From the NCBI RefSeq assembly GCF_900129545.1, contig NZ_FQWB01000004.1, positions 1 to 64,000 of the forward strand: a stretch of 64,000 bases of DNA, in the 5' to 3' direction. This document shows positions 18,164 to 26,412 of the stretch, piece after piece. A program made the position numbers and the translations under genes. The notes below the pieces were generated by a model that saw only the letters and a program-made list of their open reading frames with translations, was not told the origin of the DNA and searched no databases. Position 1 is the stretch's first letter, and each line of letters opens with the position of its first letter. Source of the DNA: Flavobacterium fluvii (lineage in GTDB: Bacteria > Bacteroidota > Bacteroidia > Flavobacteriales > Flavobacteriaceae).

Positions 18164-18583
18164 ATGGCTACAAATAGAACTTTTACAATGATCAAACCGG
18201 ATGCAGTTGCTAACGGACACATCGGAAATATATTGGCAATGATCACAAACGGTGGTTTCAAAATCGTTTCATTGAAATTAACACAATTAACTGTTGCTGA
18301 TGCGCAAGCATTTTATGCTGTTCACGCTGCAAGACCTTTCTACGGAGAATTGGTGGAATTTATGTCAAGAGGACCAATCGTTGCTGCCATCTTGGAAAAA
18401 GAAAATGCTGTTGAAGATTTCAGAACTTTGATTGGAGCCACAAACCCAGCCGAAGCCGCCGAAGGAACTATCCGTAAAGCATATGCAACTTCAATCGGAG
18501 AAAACGCGGTTCACGGTTCAGACAGCGATGAAAATGCAGCTATCGAAGGTGCTTTCCACTTTGCAGGAAGAGAGCAATTCTAG
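18164..18583 (+). CDS. ndk: Nucleoside diphosphate kinase
   Basis: Transfers the terminal phosphate between nucleoside tri- and diphosphates through a phospho-histidine. The 139 residues match the family length. The phosphate-accepting residue is H117 in [12 protein letters not shown], and [15 protein letters not shown] near the N-terminus and [18 protein letters not shown] are conserved family segments. It has its own promoter and a strong terminator, so it is probably a single-gene unit. Confidence 0.97.
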   Translation: MATNRTFTMIKPDAVANGHIGNILAMITNGGFKIVSLKLTQLTVADAQAFYAVHAARPFYGELVEFMSRGPIVAAILEKENAVEDFRTLIGATNPAEAAEGTIRKAYATSIGENAVHGSDSDENAAIEGAFHFAGREQF

Positions 18584-18726
18584 ATTCTTGATTAAAGATT
18601 AACGATTTTTGAATTAAGATTAAAAATCATCAAAACAGAAAATCCCGTTTCAAATTTTTGAAACGGGATTTTTTTATTTACAATCACAAAAATCTGAAAT
18701 CCAAAATCGTTAATCTTCAATCTGAA
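18584..18726. repeat. Inverted degenerate GATTAACGATTTT repeats between ndk and DUF721 gene
   Basis: Just after the ndk stop the plus strand reads GATTAAAGATTAACGATTTT. Just after the DUF721 gene stop the minus strand reads GATTGAAGATTAACGATTTT. The two arms therefore form a long imperfect inverted repeat around the shared terminator. A related unit lies before ftsY at about 20721-20750. Confidence 0.6.
18641..18676. terminator. ndk terminator
   Basis: A long perfect stem, AATCCCGTTTCAAA against TTTGAAACGGGATT, followed by a T run on the plus strand. It could also stop minus-strand transcription. Confidence 0.85.
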
Positions 18727-18730
18727 ATTA

Positions 18731-19027
18731 TCATCTTAAAACAACATCCTTCACCACGTCACGACGCAATTCTTCGTTAATCATTGCCACAATTTTTGAT
18801 TTTCCGTGACTCAATTCTTCCCTCAAAACCGCCGAAGAAAGTTCGACATACAAAGTGCTTCCTTTCAAGACCACGTTCTTTGTGTAATGATTCACGCCAT
18901 TGCCCATCAAGTTTTTCCAGGCCTCTTTCACGTCAATTTGATCCATTCCGGGTTGGAGCTTGTTGACTTGGATAATCTGCTTTAAAACATCACCAACCGT
19001 ACTCTGATTATTTAGTCTTTTTGCCAT
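18731..19027 (-). CDS. DUF721 (DciA-like) protein
   Basis: A 98-residue protein of the DUF721 family. The N-terminal NNQSTVGDVLKQIIQVNKLQ, the central EAWKNLMGNGVNHYTKNVVL and LYVELSSAVLREELSHGKSKI are typical. Related DciA proteins help load the replicative helicase in many bacteria lacking DnaC, but that role is not established for this protein. Its start overlaps the end of the lipoprotein gene by 20 bases, so translation of the two is probably coupled. Confidence 0.85.
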   Translation of the reverse strand: MAKRLNNQSTVGDVLKQIIQVNKLQPGMDQIDVKEAWKNLMGNGVNHYTKNVVLKGSTLYVELSSAVLREELSHGKSKIVAMINEELRRDVVKDVVLR

Positions 19028-19451
19028 CGTCCGATATATTTAGTGGTTCCGCTTTCTTGTAATGGTATTCTTTTTTATCCGCATTTTCAAAAACCAATTC
19101 TTTGTCAGAAATAGCAATTAATTCCTCGCTCCATTTGGCATAAGGAGTGGCATAATCAAAAAACACTTTGTCGTCCTTGAATCGTACTTTTACATCTTCT
19201 TGCGTATCATTTACCATAAAAGTACCGTCCAATTGCGGCATCACTTTCTTCCGGAAACCCTTGTTTTTATTGTCAATCTGGAAATAATCATAACTTTCGT
19301 TGACCCCGTAGTCCTTTTCTTTTCCTTGATCAAAAACCACTTTTTCGATTTCCCAATAGCCGTTAATTTTAGCTATGTCTTCGGGTTTTATCTTTTGCTG
19401 GCAAGAGACAAAAAGAAACAACAAGAATAAAAGGATAAAGGTATTTTTCAT
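19008..19451 (-). CDS. Lipocalin-like lipoprotein
   Basis: A 147-residue lipoprotein. The N-terminus is a lipoprotein signal with the lipid-bearing cysteine at C17 (FLFVSC). The rest looks like a small beta-barrel of the lipocalin type (INGYWEIEKVVFD, DDKVFFDYATPYAKW, KELVFENADKKEYHYKK). No function can be assigned. It overlaps the DUF721 gene by 20 bases and probably heads a two-gene unit. Confidence 0.7.
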   Translation of the reverse strand: MKNTFILLFLLFLFVSCQQKIKPEDIAKINGYWEIEKVVFDQGKEKDYGVNESYDYFQIDNKNKGFRKKVMPQLDGTFMVNDTQEDVKVRFKDDKVFFDYATPYAKWSEELIAISDKELVFENADKKEYHYKKAEPLNISDDGKKTK

Positions 19452-19578
19452 ATAAGTTTTATATTTTGGAGCTACTCCTTGCTAGATGCTATGGATGAAA
19501 AAGACATTTCATCTCTTTGACAAAGTTAACCTTATAAAGGTAAAGAAAATAAAAATTAGTGCTTTGCAACAATAAATA

Positions 19579-19755
19579 TTATCTGTTTTTCATTCTTTTA
19601 AAAAAACCAAGAATAAAGAAAATGGCACCCAAAAAAAGTAAAATATAATACAACGGGATGTTTTTGTCTCTTACAACATTGGATAAAACAAAGCATACAA
19701 CACTCACTAAATAGAAATAAATAGGAGATATATTTTTGAAAAAAGAAAAATTCAT
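19579..19755 (-). CDS. Small membrane protein, 58 residues
   Basis: The minus strand encodes MNFSFFKNISPIYFYLVSVV and ends ILGFFKRMKNR. Two hydrophobic helices (about 11-27 and 36-51) are separated by a short charged turn VVRDKN, and a positively charged tail follows. The ATG lies 6 bases after the ftsY stop on the same strand, so it is probably co-transcribed with ftsY. I do not recognise a named family. The reading frame, position and clean two-helix pattern make it likely to be real. Confidence 0.65.
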   Translation of the reverse strand: MNFSFFKNISPIYFYLVSVVCFVLSNVVRDKNIPLYYILLFLGAIFFILGFFKRMKNR

Positions 19756-19761
19756 TATCTA

Positions 19762-20715
19762 TTATTTAAAGAAACTATCTACAAACTCGTATTTATTAAA
19801 AACCTGTAAATCCTCGATTCCTTCTCCTACTCCTATGTATTTCACGGGAATCTGGAATTGGTCTGAAATCCCGATAACCACACCACCTTTGGCAGTTCCG
19901 TCGAGTTTGGTAACCGCAAGTGAAGTCACTTCGGTAGCTGCGGTAAATTGTTTGGCTTGCTCAAAAGCATTTTGTCCTGTAGAACCATCGATAACCAACA
20001 TTACATCGTGCGGTGCATCGGCAACAACTTTTTGCATCACGCGTTTTACTTTGGTCAATTCGTTCATCAAATTGATTTTGTTGTGCAAACGACCAGCTGT
20101 GTCAATAATTACAATGTCGGCGTTTTGAGCCACTGCAGATTGCAAAGTATCGAAAGCCACGGAAGCAGGATCGCTTCCCATATTTTGTCTCACGATGGGA
20201 ACACCCACTCTATCTGCCCAAACTTGCAATTGGTCGATGGCCGCGGCACGAAAAGTATCGGCGGCACCAAGAACCACTTTATGGCCTGCTTTTTTGAATT
20301 GGTAGGCTAGTTTCCCAATGGTAGTCGTTTTTCCAACACCATTTACTCCCACAACCATCAAAACATAGGGTTTTGTGTTGATTGGAATTACAAATTCGGT
20401 GGCTTCACCAGCATCGATTTCAGAAAGTAAACCTGCAATTTCTTCTCGAAGGATTTGGTTGAGTTCGTCGGTTCCAAGGAATTTATCTTCGGCAACACGA
20501 GCTTCAATTCGGGTGATGATTTTTAGGGTTGTATTGACTCCAACATCTGAAGACACCAAAATTTCTTCCAAGTTGTCCAACACCTCATCGTCCACCTTTG
20601 ATTTTCCGGCAACGGCTTTGGTTAATTTGGAAAAGAAAGATGTTTTTGATTTCTCCAGACCTTTGTCCAAAGATTCTTTTTTTTCTGAAGAAAATATTTT
20701 TTTAAAAAAACTCAT
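19762..20715 (-). CDS. ftsY: Signal recognition particle receptor FtsY
   Basis: GTPase that docks SRP-bound ribosomes at the inner membrane. The 317 residues comprise a short acidic/basic N-terminal region, the N helical bundle (about 25-105) and the G domain. The P-loop is GVNGVGKTT at 123-131, followed by DTFRAAAIDQL, DTAGRLHNK, TKLDGTAKGG and the C-terminal GVGEGIEDLQVF. It lacks a long A domain, as in many Bacteroidota. A 58-residue membrane protein gene follows at once. Upstream on the same strand lies rpmB-rpmG-DUF4295, separated by a terminator and a Flavo-1-like element. Confidence 0.97.
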   Translation of the reverse strand: MSFFKKIFSSEKKESLDKGLEKSKTSFFSKLTKAVAGKSKVDDEVLDNLEEILVSSDVGVNTTLKIITRIEARVAEDKFLGTDELNQILREEIAGLLSEIDAGEATEFVIPINTKPYVLMVVGVNGVGKTTTIGKLAYQFKKAGHKVVLGAADTFRAAAIDQLQVWADRVGVPIVRQNMGSDPASVAFDTLQSAVAQNADIVIIDTAGRLHNKINLMNELTKVKRVMQKVVADAPHDVMLVIDGSTGQNAFEQAKQFTAATEVTSLAVTKLDGTAKGGVVIGISDQFQIPVKYIGVGEGIEDLQVFNKYEFVDSFFK

Positions 20716-20770
20716 CGGATTATTGATTGAGGATTAACGATTTTAGATTTTATATCGTTTTGTTTAATGA

Positions 20771-20855
20771 CCTAGCCCTGATGGAAGCGACATCCTTTTG
20801 TGGCGGGGTTCGCCACAAAAGATATAGCGTACAGCAGGAAACAGCTCCTGAAAAA
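20771..20855 (+). ncRNA. Flavo-1-like structured RNA, copy 2
   Basis: Strongly similar to 409-492 but with changes on both sides of the central 10-bp hairpin, TTTTGTGGCG against CGCCACAAAA. The flanking blocks CCTAGCCCTGAT, AGCAGGAAA and AGCTCCTGAA are conserved. It lies between ftsY and the DUF4295 gene, and as drawn is antisense to both. The strand is assumed by resemblance to the Flavo-1 motif. Confidence 0.55.
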
Positions 20856-20875
20856 TTTGATAGACAAATATAGAA

Positions 20876-20910
20876 AATAAAAAAGCTACTTCCGAATGAA
20901 AGTAGCTTTT
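20876..20910 (-). terminator. Terminator of the rpmB operon
   Basis: Arms AAAAGCTACTT and AAGTAGCTTTT form an 11-bp stem; on the minus strand it is followed by a T run. It lies 20 bases after the DUF4295 gene stop. Confidence 0.8.
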
Positions 20911-20929
20911 CTATATAATGCTATTTGGA

Positions 20930-21082
20930 TTATTTCTTTTTCAAGAATTCATCAACTGCTTCAGGAGCCATAATAGATTCTACGAATGTATATGCACCAG
21001 TTTTAGGAGATTTCACCATTTTGATGGCTTTTGATAATCTCTTAGAAGATGTTTGTAACGATGCTACGGTTTTCTTTGCCAT
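20930..21082 (-). CDS. DUF4295 family protein
   Basis: A 50-residue basic protein, MAKKTVASLQTSSKRLSKAI to VDEFLKKK, that matches the small DUF4295 family of Bacteroidota. The family is regularly found just after rpmG, as here, so a ribosome-related role is suspected, but no function is known. It is the last gene of rpmB-rpmG-DUF4295 and ends at a clear terminator. Confidence 0.85.
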   Translation of the reverse strand: MAKKTVASLQTSSKRLSKAIKMVKSPKTGAYTFVESIMAPEAVDEFLKKK

Positions 21083-21151
21083 GATTCAAATGTTTTTTAT
21101 ATTTTAATCAATCTCTAATGCAAGCATTTGAGATTTTATTAAAATCTCTAA

Positions 21152-21340
21152 TTATTTAATTTCTTTGTGAACAGTTACTTTCTTCAAGATTGGATTAAAT
21201 TTTTTAATCTCTAATCTGTCTGGAGTATTTTTTTTGTTCTTTGTTGTTATGTATCTTGAAGTTCCTGCAACACCTGATGTTTTGTGTTCAGTACATTCTA
21301 AAATTACCTGGATTCTATTTCCTTTGCTTTTCTTTGCCAT
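21152..21340 (-). CDS. rpmG: 50S ribosomal protein L33
   Basis: The 62 residues begin [20 protein letters not shown] and contain [20 protein letters not shown], the L33 pattern. Only one cysteine remains of the four that bind zinc in other bacteria, so this is the zinc-free form. It lies between rpmB and the DUF4295 gene on the same strand. Confidence 0.95.
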   Translation of the reverse strand: MAKKSKGNRIQVILECTEHKTSGVAGTSRYITTKNKKNTPDRLEIKKFNPILKKVTVHKEIK

Positions 21341-21363
21341 CTTGATATATATTTAGGAGTGGA

Positions 21364-21600
21364 TTATTTAATAAATCCTTCTGACTGTGCTTTTTTCAAA
21401 ACTGCAGCAATTCCATTTTTGTTAATTGTTTTTACCGTCGATGCAGCTACTCTTAGAGTAATCCATCTATCTTCTTCTGGAAGATAAAAACGCTTTTTAA
21501 CTAAGTTTACAGAAAACTTTCTCTTAGTTTTATTCATAGCGTGAGAAACGTTATTTCCTACCATCGCTCTTTTACCTGTAAGGTCACAAACTCTAGACAT
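21364..21600 (-). CDS. rpmB: 50S ribosomal protein L28
   Basis: The 78 residues start [20 protein letters not shown], the L28 signature, followed by [16 protein letters not shown] and [19 protein letters not shown]. It is the first gene of rpmB-rpmG-DUF4295. A box TTTCTTTG followed by CACCC at 21636-21643 (minus) is one base off the promoter consensus and is the likely promoter. Confidence 0.96.
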   Translation of the reverse strand: MSRVCDLTGKRAMVGNNVSHAMNKTKRKFSVNLVKKRFYLPEEDRWITLRVAASTVKTINKNGIAAVLKKAQSEGFIK

Positions 21601-21670
21601 TATTCTTATTTTTATCGTTATTCAAAATCAGGGTGCAAAGAAAAGGAAAATAAACGGATGAAGCAAAAAA

Positions 21671-22924
21671 TTATGAGACATTTTTCAAAATTTCTTTTCG
21701 CAGTATTTCGATGCTCTTGTTCACGGCTCTATCTATCACTTTTTCACGGGGTTGGCCAAAATTAAATTCTTCGACAATTACTTCGTTTGGTGTTGCCAAT
21801 GCTATAAAAACGGATCCAACTTCAGCATTTGAGTCTCCTTTTGTGGGTCCGGCATTCCCGGTTGTTGCAATGGCATAATCCGTTTTCATTATGTTTTTGA
21901 CGTTGATTGCCATTTGTTTTGCCACTTGGGCACTTACAACAGAATATTTATTGATTAATTCTTCCGAAATACCCAAAACCGATATTTTGGTTTCCGTTGC
22001 ATAAGATACCACACTGCCTTTAAAATAGTTGGACGCTCCAGAAACGGAAGTCAACAGCTGGGCGATATGGCCTCCCGTGCAACTTTCGGCAGTGGAAATG
22101 GTTTTCTTTTGCTGGGTTAAAAGTCTTCCCACAACGGTTTCCAAGGTTTCATCATCTTCAAAACCCACGATGATGTCGCCAATTATTTTGGTCAAAGAAA
22201 CCACGTTTTCCTCGATGGACTTCTCCAGAAATTCTTTATTGGTTCCTCTTGCAGAAAGTCGCAATCGCACTCTTCCCGGCGCAGGCAAATAGGCTAATTT
22301 TATGAATTCGGGCAAATTATTCTCCCAAACTTCAATTTGCTCAGCCACAGCACTTTCTCCTCGACCGTAAGTCATAATGGTTTTGTGCAGAATGTAAGGT
22401 CGTTCGTATTCTCGAACTACTTTGGGAATAATTTCGTTTTCGACCAAGTATTTCATTTCAAAAGGAACTCCCGGAAGCGAAATAAAGACGGTGTTTTCTT
22501 TTTTCATCCACATTCCCGGTGCCGTCCCCACTTGGTTGTGCAGCACTGTACATTTTGAAGGAACAAGGGCTTGATCTTTGTTGATTTGCGTGATGGTTCT
22601 CTTGTAAAAACCTTCTATTAATTGGGTAACGTGAACAAGGACAGCTTCATCAACAATCAATTCATCGTCAAAATAATCACAGAAAGTTTTTTTGGTCACA
22701 TCATCTTTGGTAGGTCCAAGACCTCCAGTGATTATGACTAAATCGACCTTGTTTTGAAATTTCAGGAAGGTATCCAAAATATGCTGTTTATCATCACTGA
22801 TAGAAGCCATTTCGTATGTTTCGACACCAATTCTATCTAATGATTTTGCTATAAAAGCGGAATTCGTGTCAACAATTTGCCCAATGAGAATTTCGTCGCC
22901 TATAGTAACTATGGCTGCTTTCAT
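21671..22924 (-). CDS. cinA: CinA family protein (nicotinamide-nucleotide amidase)
   Basis: A 417-residue protein with both CinA parts. The N-terminal molybdopterin-binding-like domain (about 1-170) has [20 protein letters not shown] and [16 protein letters not shown]. The C-terminal domain (about 255-415) has the amidase signature [21 protein letters not shown] followed by [12 protein letters not shown]. CinA proteins recycle pyridine nucleotides by deamidating NMN and by ADP-ribose pyrophosphatase activity. The older name competence-damage protein says little about its job here. It stands between the Hpt gene and rpmB on the same strand. Confidence 0.93.
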   Translation of the reverse strand: MKAAIVTIGDEILIGQIVDTNSAFIAKSLDRIGVETYEMASISDDKQHILDTFLKFQNKVDLVIITGGLGPTKDDVTKKTFCDYFDDELIVDEAVLVHVTQLIEGFYKRTITQINKDQALVPSKCTVLHNQVGTAPGMWMKKENTVFISLPGVPFEMKYLVENEIIPKVVREYERPYILHKTIMTYGRGESAVAEQIEVWENNLPEFIKLAYLPAPGRVRLRLSARGTNKEFLEKSIEENVVSLTKIIGDIIVGFEDDETLETVVGRLLTQQKKTISTAESCTGGHIAQLLTSVSGASNYFKGSVVSYATETKISVLGISEELINKYSVVSAQVAKQMAINVKNIMKTDYAIATTGNAGPTKGDSNAEVGSVFIALATPNEVIVEEFNFGQPREKVIDRAVNKSIEILRKEILKNVS

Positions 22925-22978
22925 TTTTATATTTTAGATTGGAGATTGCAGAATTTAGATTGCACCGTGAAGACTTAT

Positions 22979-23323
22979 CTATAAATCAAAATCTTTTTTC
23001 AACTCTTTCACGGCATCTTCCACTTGATTCTTGATACTCTTGAAAGTCTCTTTGATTTCTTTTTTTTCACCTTCGGCTTTTGTCCAAGCTTCAACTTGAA
23101 GAATTTCTTCAAAAGCCACTTTTAAACCGAGTAAATCGAGTGTTGGTTTAATTTTATGGGCATAAGCATAAGCATGCTTATGGTCTTTCTTCTTGATTCC
23201 TTCCTTTATTTGAGCCAAATCATCAGGAACTTCAGTAACAAACAAGTTCACAATTTGCAGGACAAATTCTGGGTCGTTATCTGAAAGTGCGTACACTTTT
23301 GCTAGGTTGTAATGTAGTGCCAT
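22979..23323 (-). CDS. Histidine phosphotransfer (Hpt) domain protein
   Basis: A stand-alone 114-residue Hpt protein, a go-between in a phosphorelay. The phospho-accepting residue is H56 in AHKIKPTLDLLGL, the standard HxxKxxxxxxG motif. The rest is helical and rich in Lys and Glu. Its ATG overlaps the stop of the FAH hydrolase gene by one base (TAATG), so it is translationally coupled to it. The partner kinase and response regulator are not in this window. Confidence 0.85.
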   Translation of the reverse strand: MALHYNLAKVYALSDNDPEFVLQIVNLFVTEVPDDLAQIKEGIKKKDHKHAYAYAHKIKPTLDLLGLKVAFEEILQVEAWTKAEGEKKEIKETFKSIKNQVEDAVKELKKDFDL

Positions 23324-23934
23324 TATTTTATTTGTATGCTAAATAGTTTATTTCCTTCTAAAAATCCTTCCAAAACATCTTCCGACTTCACCGCTGCAAC
23401 CCCCTCTGGAGTTCCAGTAAAAATAATATCGCCAATTTTCAAAGTAAAATACTGGGAAACGAAAGAAATTAGCTCATCTATTTTCCACAACATATGACTG
23501 GCATTCCCTTTTTGAACCGTTTTATTATTATTGGTCAATTCAAATGTAATATTTTCCAATGAATTAAATTGACTTTTGGGCAAAAATTCACCAATTACAG
23601 CCGAACCGTCAAACGCTTTTGCTTTTTCCCACGGCAATCCTTTTGCTTTTAATTCACTTTGTAAATCCCGAGCCGTAAAGTCTATTCCCACACTTATCTC
23701 GTCGTAATATTTATGGGCAAACTTGGCATCGATATATTTCCCAACCTTGTTTATTTTAACAATCAACTCTATTTCGTGGTGAATGTCATTTGAAAATTCA
23801 GGAATCACGAACGGATGTTGTTTCAATAAAATAGCCGAATCGGGCTTCATAAAAATAACGGGTTCCGATGGTCTTTCGCTATTTAATTCCTCAATATGCT
23901 TGACATAATTCCTACCGATGCAGATGATTTTCAT
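23323..23934 (-). CDS. Fumarylacetoacetate hydrolase family protein
   Basis: A 203-residue enzyme of the FAH fold, near the usual minimal length. It begins MKIICIGRNYVKHIEELNSE. The metal ligands are in HHEIELIVKI (two-residue His-Glu pattern) and in GIDFTARDLQ, and GDIIFTGTPEGV is the family C-terminal motif. Members hydrolyse or decarboxylate acylpyruvates and related oxo acids; the substrate here is open. It is coupled with the Hpt gene downstream. Confidence 0.88.
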   Translation of the reverse strand: MKIICIGRNYVKHIEELNSERPSEPVIFMKPDSAILLKQHPFVIPEFSNDIHHEIELIVKINKVGKYIDAKFAHKYYDEISVGIDFTARDLQSELKAKGLPWEKAKAFDGSAVIGEFLPKSQFNSLENITFELTNNNKTVQKGNASHMLWKIDELISFVSQYFTLKIGDIIFTGTPEGVAAVKSEDVLEGFLEGNKLFSIQIK

Positions 23935-23942
23935 TTCTTTTG

Positions 23943-24012
23943 GTTTTCAGTCACAGTTTTTAGTCGCTGCTTTCAGCTCACAACTGTAAACTGTAAACTG
24001 CGACTGAAAACT
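23943..24012 (-). repeat. Degenerate CAGTTTTCAG repeat after the exonuclease gene
   Basis: Right after the exonuclease stop the minus strand reads AGTTTTCAGTCGC followed by several CAGTTTA units. The far end is its near complement, so 23955-23967 and 24000-24012 can pair at 12 of 13 positions. The same family follows infC at 3113. Confidence 0.55.
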
Positions 24013-24782
24013 TATTTTGTGTTCAATTTTCTCAATTTTATTGCCGTCAACACTTTCTTGGTGTATAAAGGAAAATCAGCATTTTGAATCCAACTGAAAT
24101 ATCCCGGTTCAGACTCCAGTATAGCTTCAACCTTGGCTCCTTTGTGTTTTCCAAACGTAAAAATCTCATTATCATCCTTGTCAAAAGCAATCATTCCCGC
24201 AAAATCAGCAATTTTCTTTCTGGTCGTGAATTCCGAAAGTGATTTCATGTCGTTTTCCAATTCTGGATAACGGTCTAATTGGGCTTTCATTATTTCGTAA
24301 GTTGCCATAGTATCCGCTTCCGCAGAATGCGCATTTTCGAGACTTTGACCACAATAAAACTTCAAAGCAGCACTCAATGTTCTTTCTTCCATTTTGTGAA
24401 AAATAGTCTGGACATCAACTGAAACTCGATTTTTCATGTCAAAATCCACTCCGGCACGAAGCATTTCTTCTGCCAATAACGGAATATCAAAACGGTCTGA
24501 ATTGTATCCAGCCAAATCCGAATCCTTGATCATGTTGTACACCTGGGAAGACAACTCCTTGAAAGTTGGCTCATTGGCTACTTTTTCGTTGCTGATTCCG
24601 TGAATGGCGGTAGATTGAGGTGGAATTGGAATAGTTGGATTGACCAACCATGTTTTACTTTCTTTATTTCCGTTGGGAAAAACTTTAAAGATTGCTATTT
24701 CAACAATTCGATCTTTGGCGACATCAATTCCTGTGGTTTCTAGGTCGAAAAAACAAATTGGTTTGTTAAGCTTGAGCTCCAT
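24012..24782 (-). CDS. DnaQ-like 3'-5' exonuclease with C-terminal extra domain
   Basis: A 256-residue DEDD-type exonuclease. The Exo I motif is FFDLETTGID (D13, E15), Exo II is in GYNSDRFDIPLL, and Exo III is in AHSAEADTMATYEI, where the conserved His follows NAHSAEAD. Residues about 200-256 add a small domain (FTFGKHKGAKVEAILESEPG to YFSWI) seen in exodeoxyribonuclease X-like proteins. It probably acts in DNA repair or proofreading. It has its own promoter. Confidence 0.87.
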   Translation of the reverse strand: MELKLNKPICFFDLETTGIDVAKDRIVEIAIFKVFPNGNKESKTWLVNPTIPIPPQSTAIHGISNEKVANEPTFKELSSQVYNMIKDSDLAGYNSDRFDIPLLAEEMLRAGVDFDMKNRVSVDVQTIFHKMEERTLSAALKFYCGQSLENAHSAEADTMATYEIMKAQLDRYPELENDMKSLSEFTTRKKIADFAGMIAFDKDDNEIFTFGKHKGAKVEAILESEPGYFSWIQNADFPLYTKKVLTAIKLRKLNTK

Positions 24783-24800
24783 TTATAAATTTTAGAATGA

Positions 24801-24808
24801 CAAATATA
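24801..24808 (-). promoter_or_regulatory. Promoter of the exonuclease gene
   Basis: TATATTTG on the minus strand, 18 bases before the start codon. Just upstream an imperfect palindrome, GAACGTACCGTTC (24817-24829), could be an operator. Confidence 0.5.
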
Positions 24809-24911
24809 TCTTTTTGAACGTACCGTTCGTCGATTATTTAAAAAAGTTTTGGACAAAAACCAATACCCCAACCATTTGAAAAACGGTCGGGTCATATATT
24901 AAAATTTTACG

Positions 24912-26255
24912 TTAAACGTAAAAATCACTATCTAAATCAAATGCTTCCAGATACTCGGCGACACGCTTCACAAAACTTCCTCCCAACGCACCATCAACTA
25001 CTCTATGATCGTAACTGTGGGAAAGGAACATTTTTTGGCGAATGCCTATAAAATCACCCTCTGGAGTTTCTATAACGGCCGGCACTTTTCGGATGGCTCC
25101 AAGAGCAAGGATTCCCACTTGCGGCTGGTTGATGATTGGCGTTCCAAAAACACTGCCAAAAGTCCCCACATTTGTTACCGTATAAGTTCCACCTTGAGTG
25201 TCGTCCGGTTTTAGTTTTCCGGTTTTGGCACGATGACCAAGATCGTTCACGGCTCTTGCCATACCAACCAAATTGAGTTGATCCGCATTTTTGATTACTG
25301 GAACAATCAGGTTTCCATTAGGCAATGATGCTGCCATTCCCAAATTTATATTTTTCCTTTTGATAATAAAATCACCATCGACGGCAATATTCATCATTGG
25401 AAAATCTTTCAAGGCTTTGGCAACGGCCTCCATAAAAATGGGCGTATAAGTCAACTTCTCTCCTTCTCTTTTTTCGAAAGCGGTTTTTACTTTTTCTCTC
25501 CATTTTACAATATTGGTCACATCGACTTCGATAAACGACTGTACATGAGCCGAAGTCTGCACCGATGCCATCATATAACCAGAAATAAGCTTGCGCATTC
25601 TGTCCATTTCGATGATTTCGTCACCTCCATTTACAGAAACTGGCATTGCGGTTTGCGGTTTGTTGATGATAGTTTGCTTCGCCAGTTCGCTGTCGCTCGT
25701 GTGTGATTGGGCAATTGTTTTTGGCACCTCAACTGAACCAGTCGTTTCAGCACCTCTATTTTTAATATAATTTAAAACATCTTCTTTGGTAACCCTGCCA
25801 TCTTTTCCCGACCCAGAAATACTTTCCAATTCAGCAAGAGAAATACCTTCTTCTTTGGCAATATTTTTGACTAATGGTGAGAAAAATTTATCAGAATCCG
25901 AAAAATTGGTTGGCACGGCAACGATTTCTTTGGCCACTTCCATACTTTTTTCAATGGCAGCAACTTCAACTGGCACAACAACAGCCTCGCTCGCCATTTC
26001 CGAAACAGAATCGGCTTCAGTTTCAATAATAGCAATGGTTTGTCCTACTTGAACCATATCGTCTTTTGCAAACAATTGCTCAACCAAAACACCCGAAACC
26101 TCGCTTGGCACTTCGCTATCGACTTTGTCGGTGGCGATTTCAAGCACAACTTCATCGGCTTCAATCTTGTCGCCCACTTGTTTCAACCAATTTGTAATGG
26201 TTGCTTCCGCAACGCTTTCTCCCATTTTTGGAAGCTTTAATTCAAATCTTGCCAT
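24912..26255 (-). CDS. 2-oxo acid dehydrogenase E2 acyltransferase
   Basis: The 447 residues make the core of a 2-oxo acid dehydrogenase complex. The layout is one lipoyl domain (1-76, lipoyl lysine K44 in ATDKVDSE), a linker rich in Val and Ala, a subunit-binding domain (about 125-165, with AKEEGISLAELESISGSG) and the catalytic domain from about 210. The active-site motif is HRVVDG (H417, D421). It resembles the branched-chain type most, but the substrate cannot be fixed without its E1 partner, which is not adjacent. Confidence 0.9.
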   Translation of the reverse strand: MARFELKLPKMGESVAEATITNWLKQVGDKIEADEVVLEIATDKVDSEVPSEVSGVLVEQLFAKDDMVQVGQTIAIIETEADSVSEMASEAVVVPVEVAAIEKSMEVAKEIVAVPTNFSDSDKFFSPLVKNIAKEEGISLAELESISGSGKDGRVTKEDVLNYIKNRGAETTGSVEVPKTIAQSHTSDSELAKQTIINKPQTAMPVSVNGGDEIIEMDRMRKLISGYMMASVQTSAHVQSFIEVDVTNIVKWREKVKTAFEKREGEKLTYTPIFMEAVAKALKDFPMMNIAVDGDFIIKRKNINLGMAASLPNGNLIVPVIKNADQLNLVGMARAVNDLGHRAKTGKLKPDDTQGGTYTVTNVGTFGSVFGTPIINQPQVGILALGAIRKVPAVIETPEGDFIGIRQKMFLSHSYDHRVVDGALGGSFVKRVAEYLEAFDLDSDFYV

Positions 26256-26292
26256 ATTGTTTCCTAAAAGGGTAATTGTAATTTTATGAGCA

Positions 26293-26300
26293 CAAAATTA
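26293..26300 (-). promoter_or_regulatory. Promoter of the E2 gene
   Basis: TAATTTTG on the minus strand, 37 bases before the start codon, matches TAnnTTTG. No clear TTG was seen upstream. Confidence 0.4.
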
Positions 26301-26412
26301 GTGATTAATTTTAGTTTTAGCCACGAATTATACAAATTTACTCGAACTTTAAATATTGCCAAAAAGTAGTAATGTCGGAAAATTTTTAAAACTAAAAACC
26401 TAAATCTAAAAT

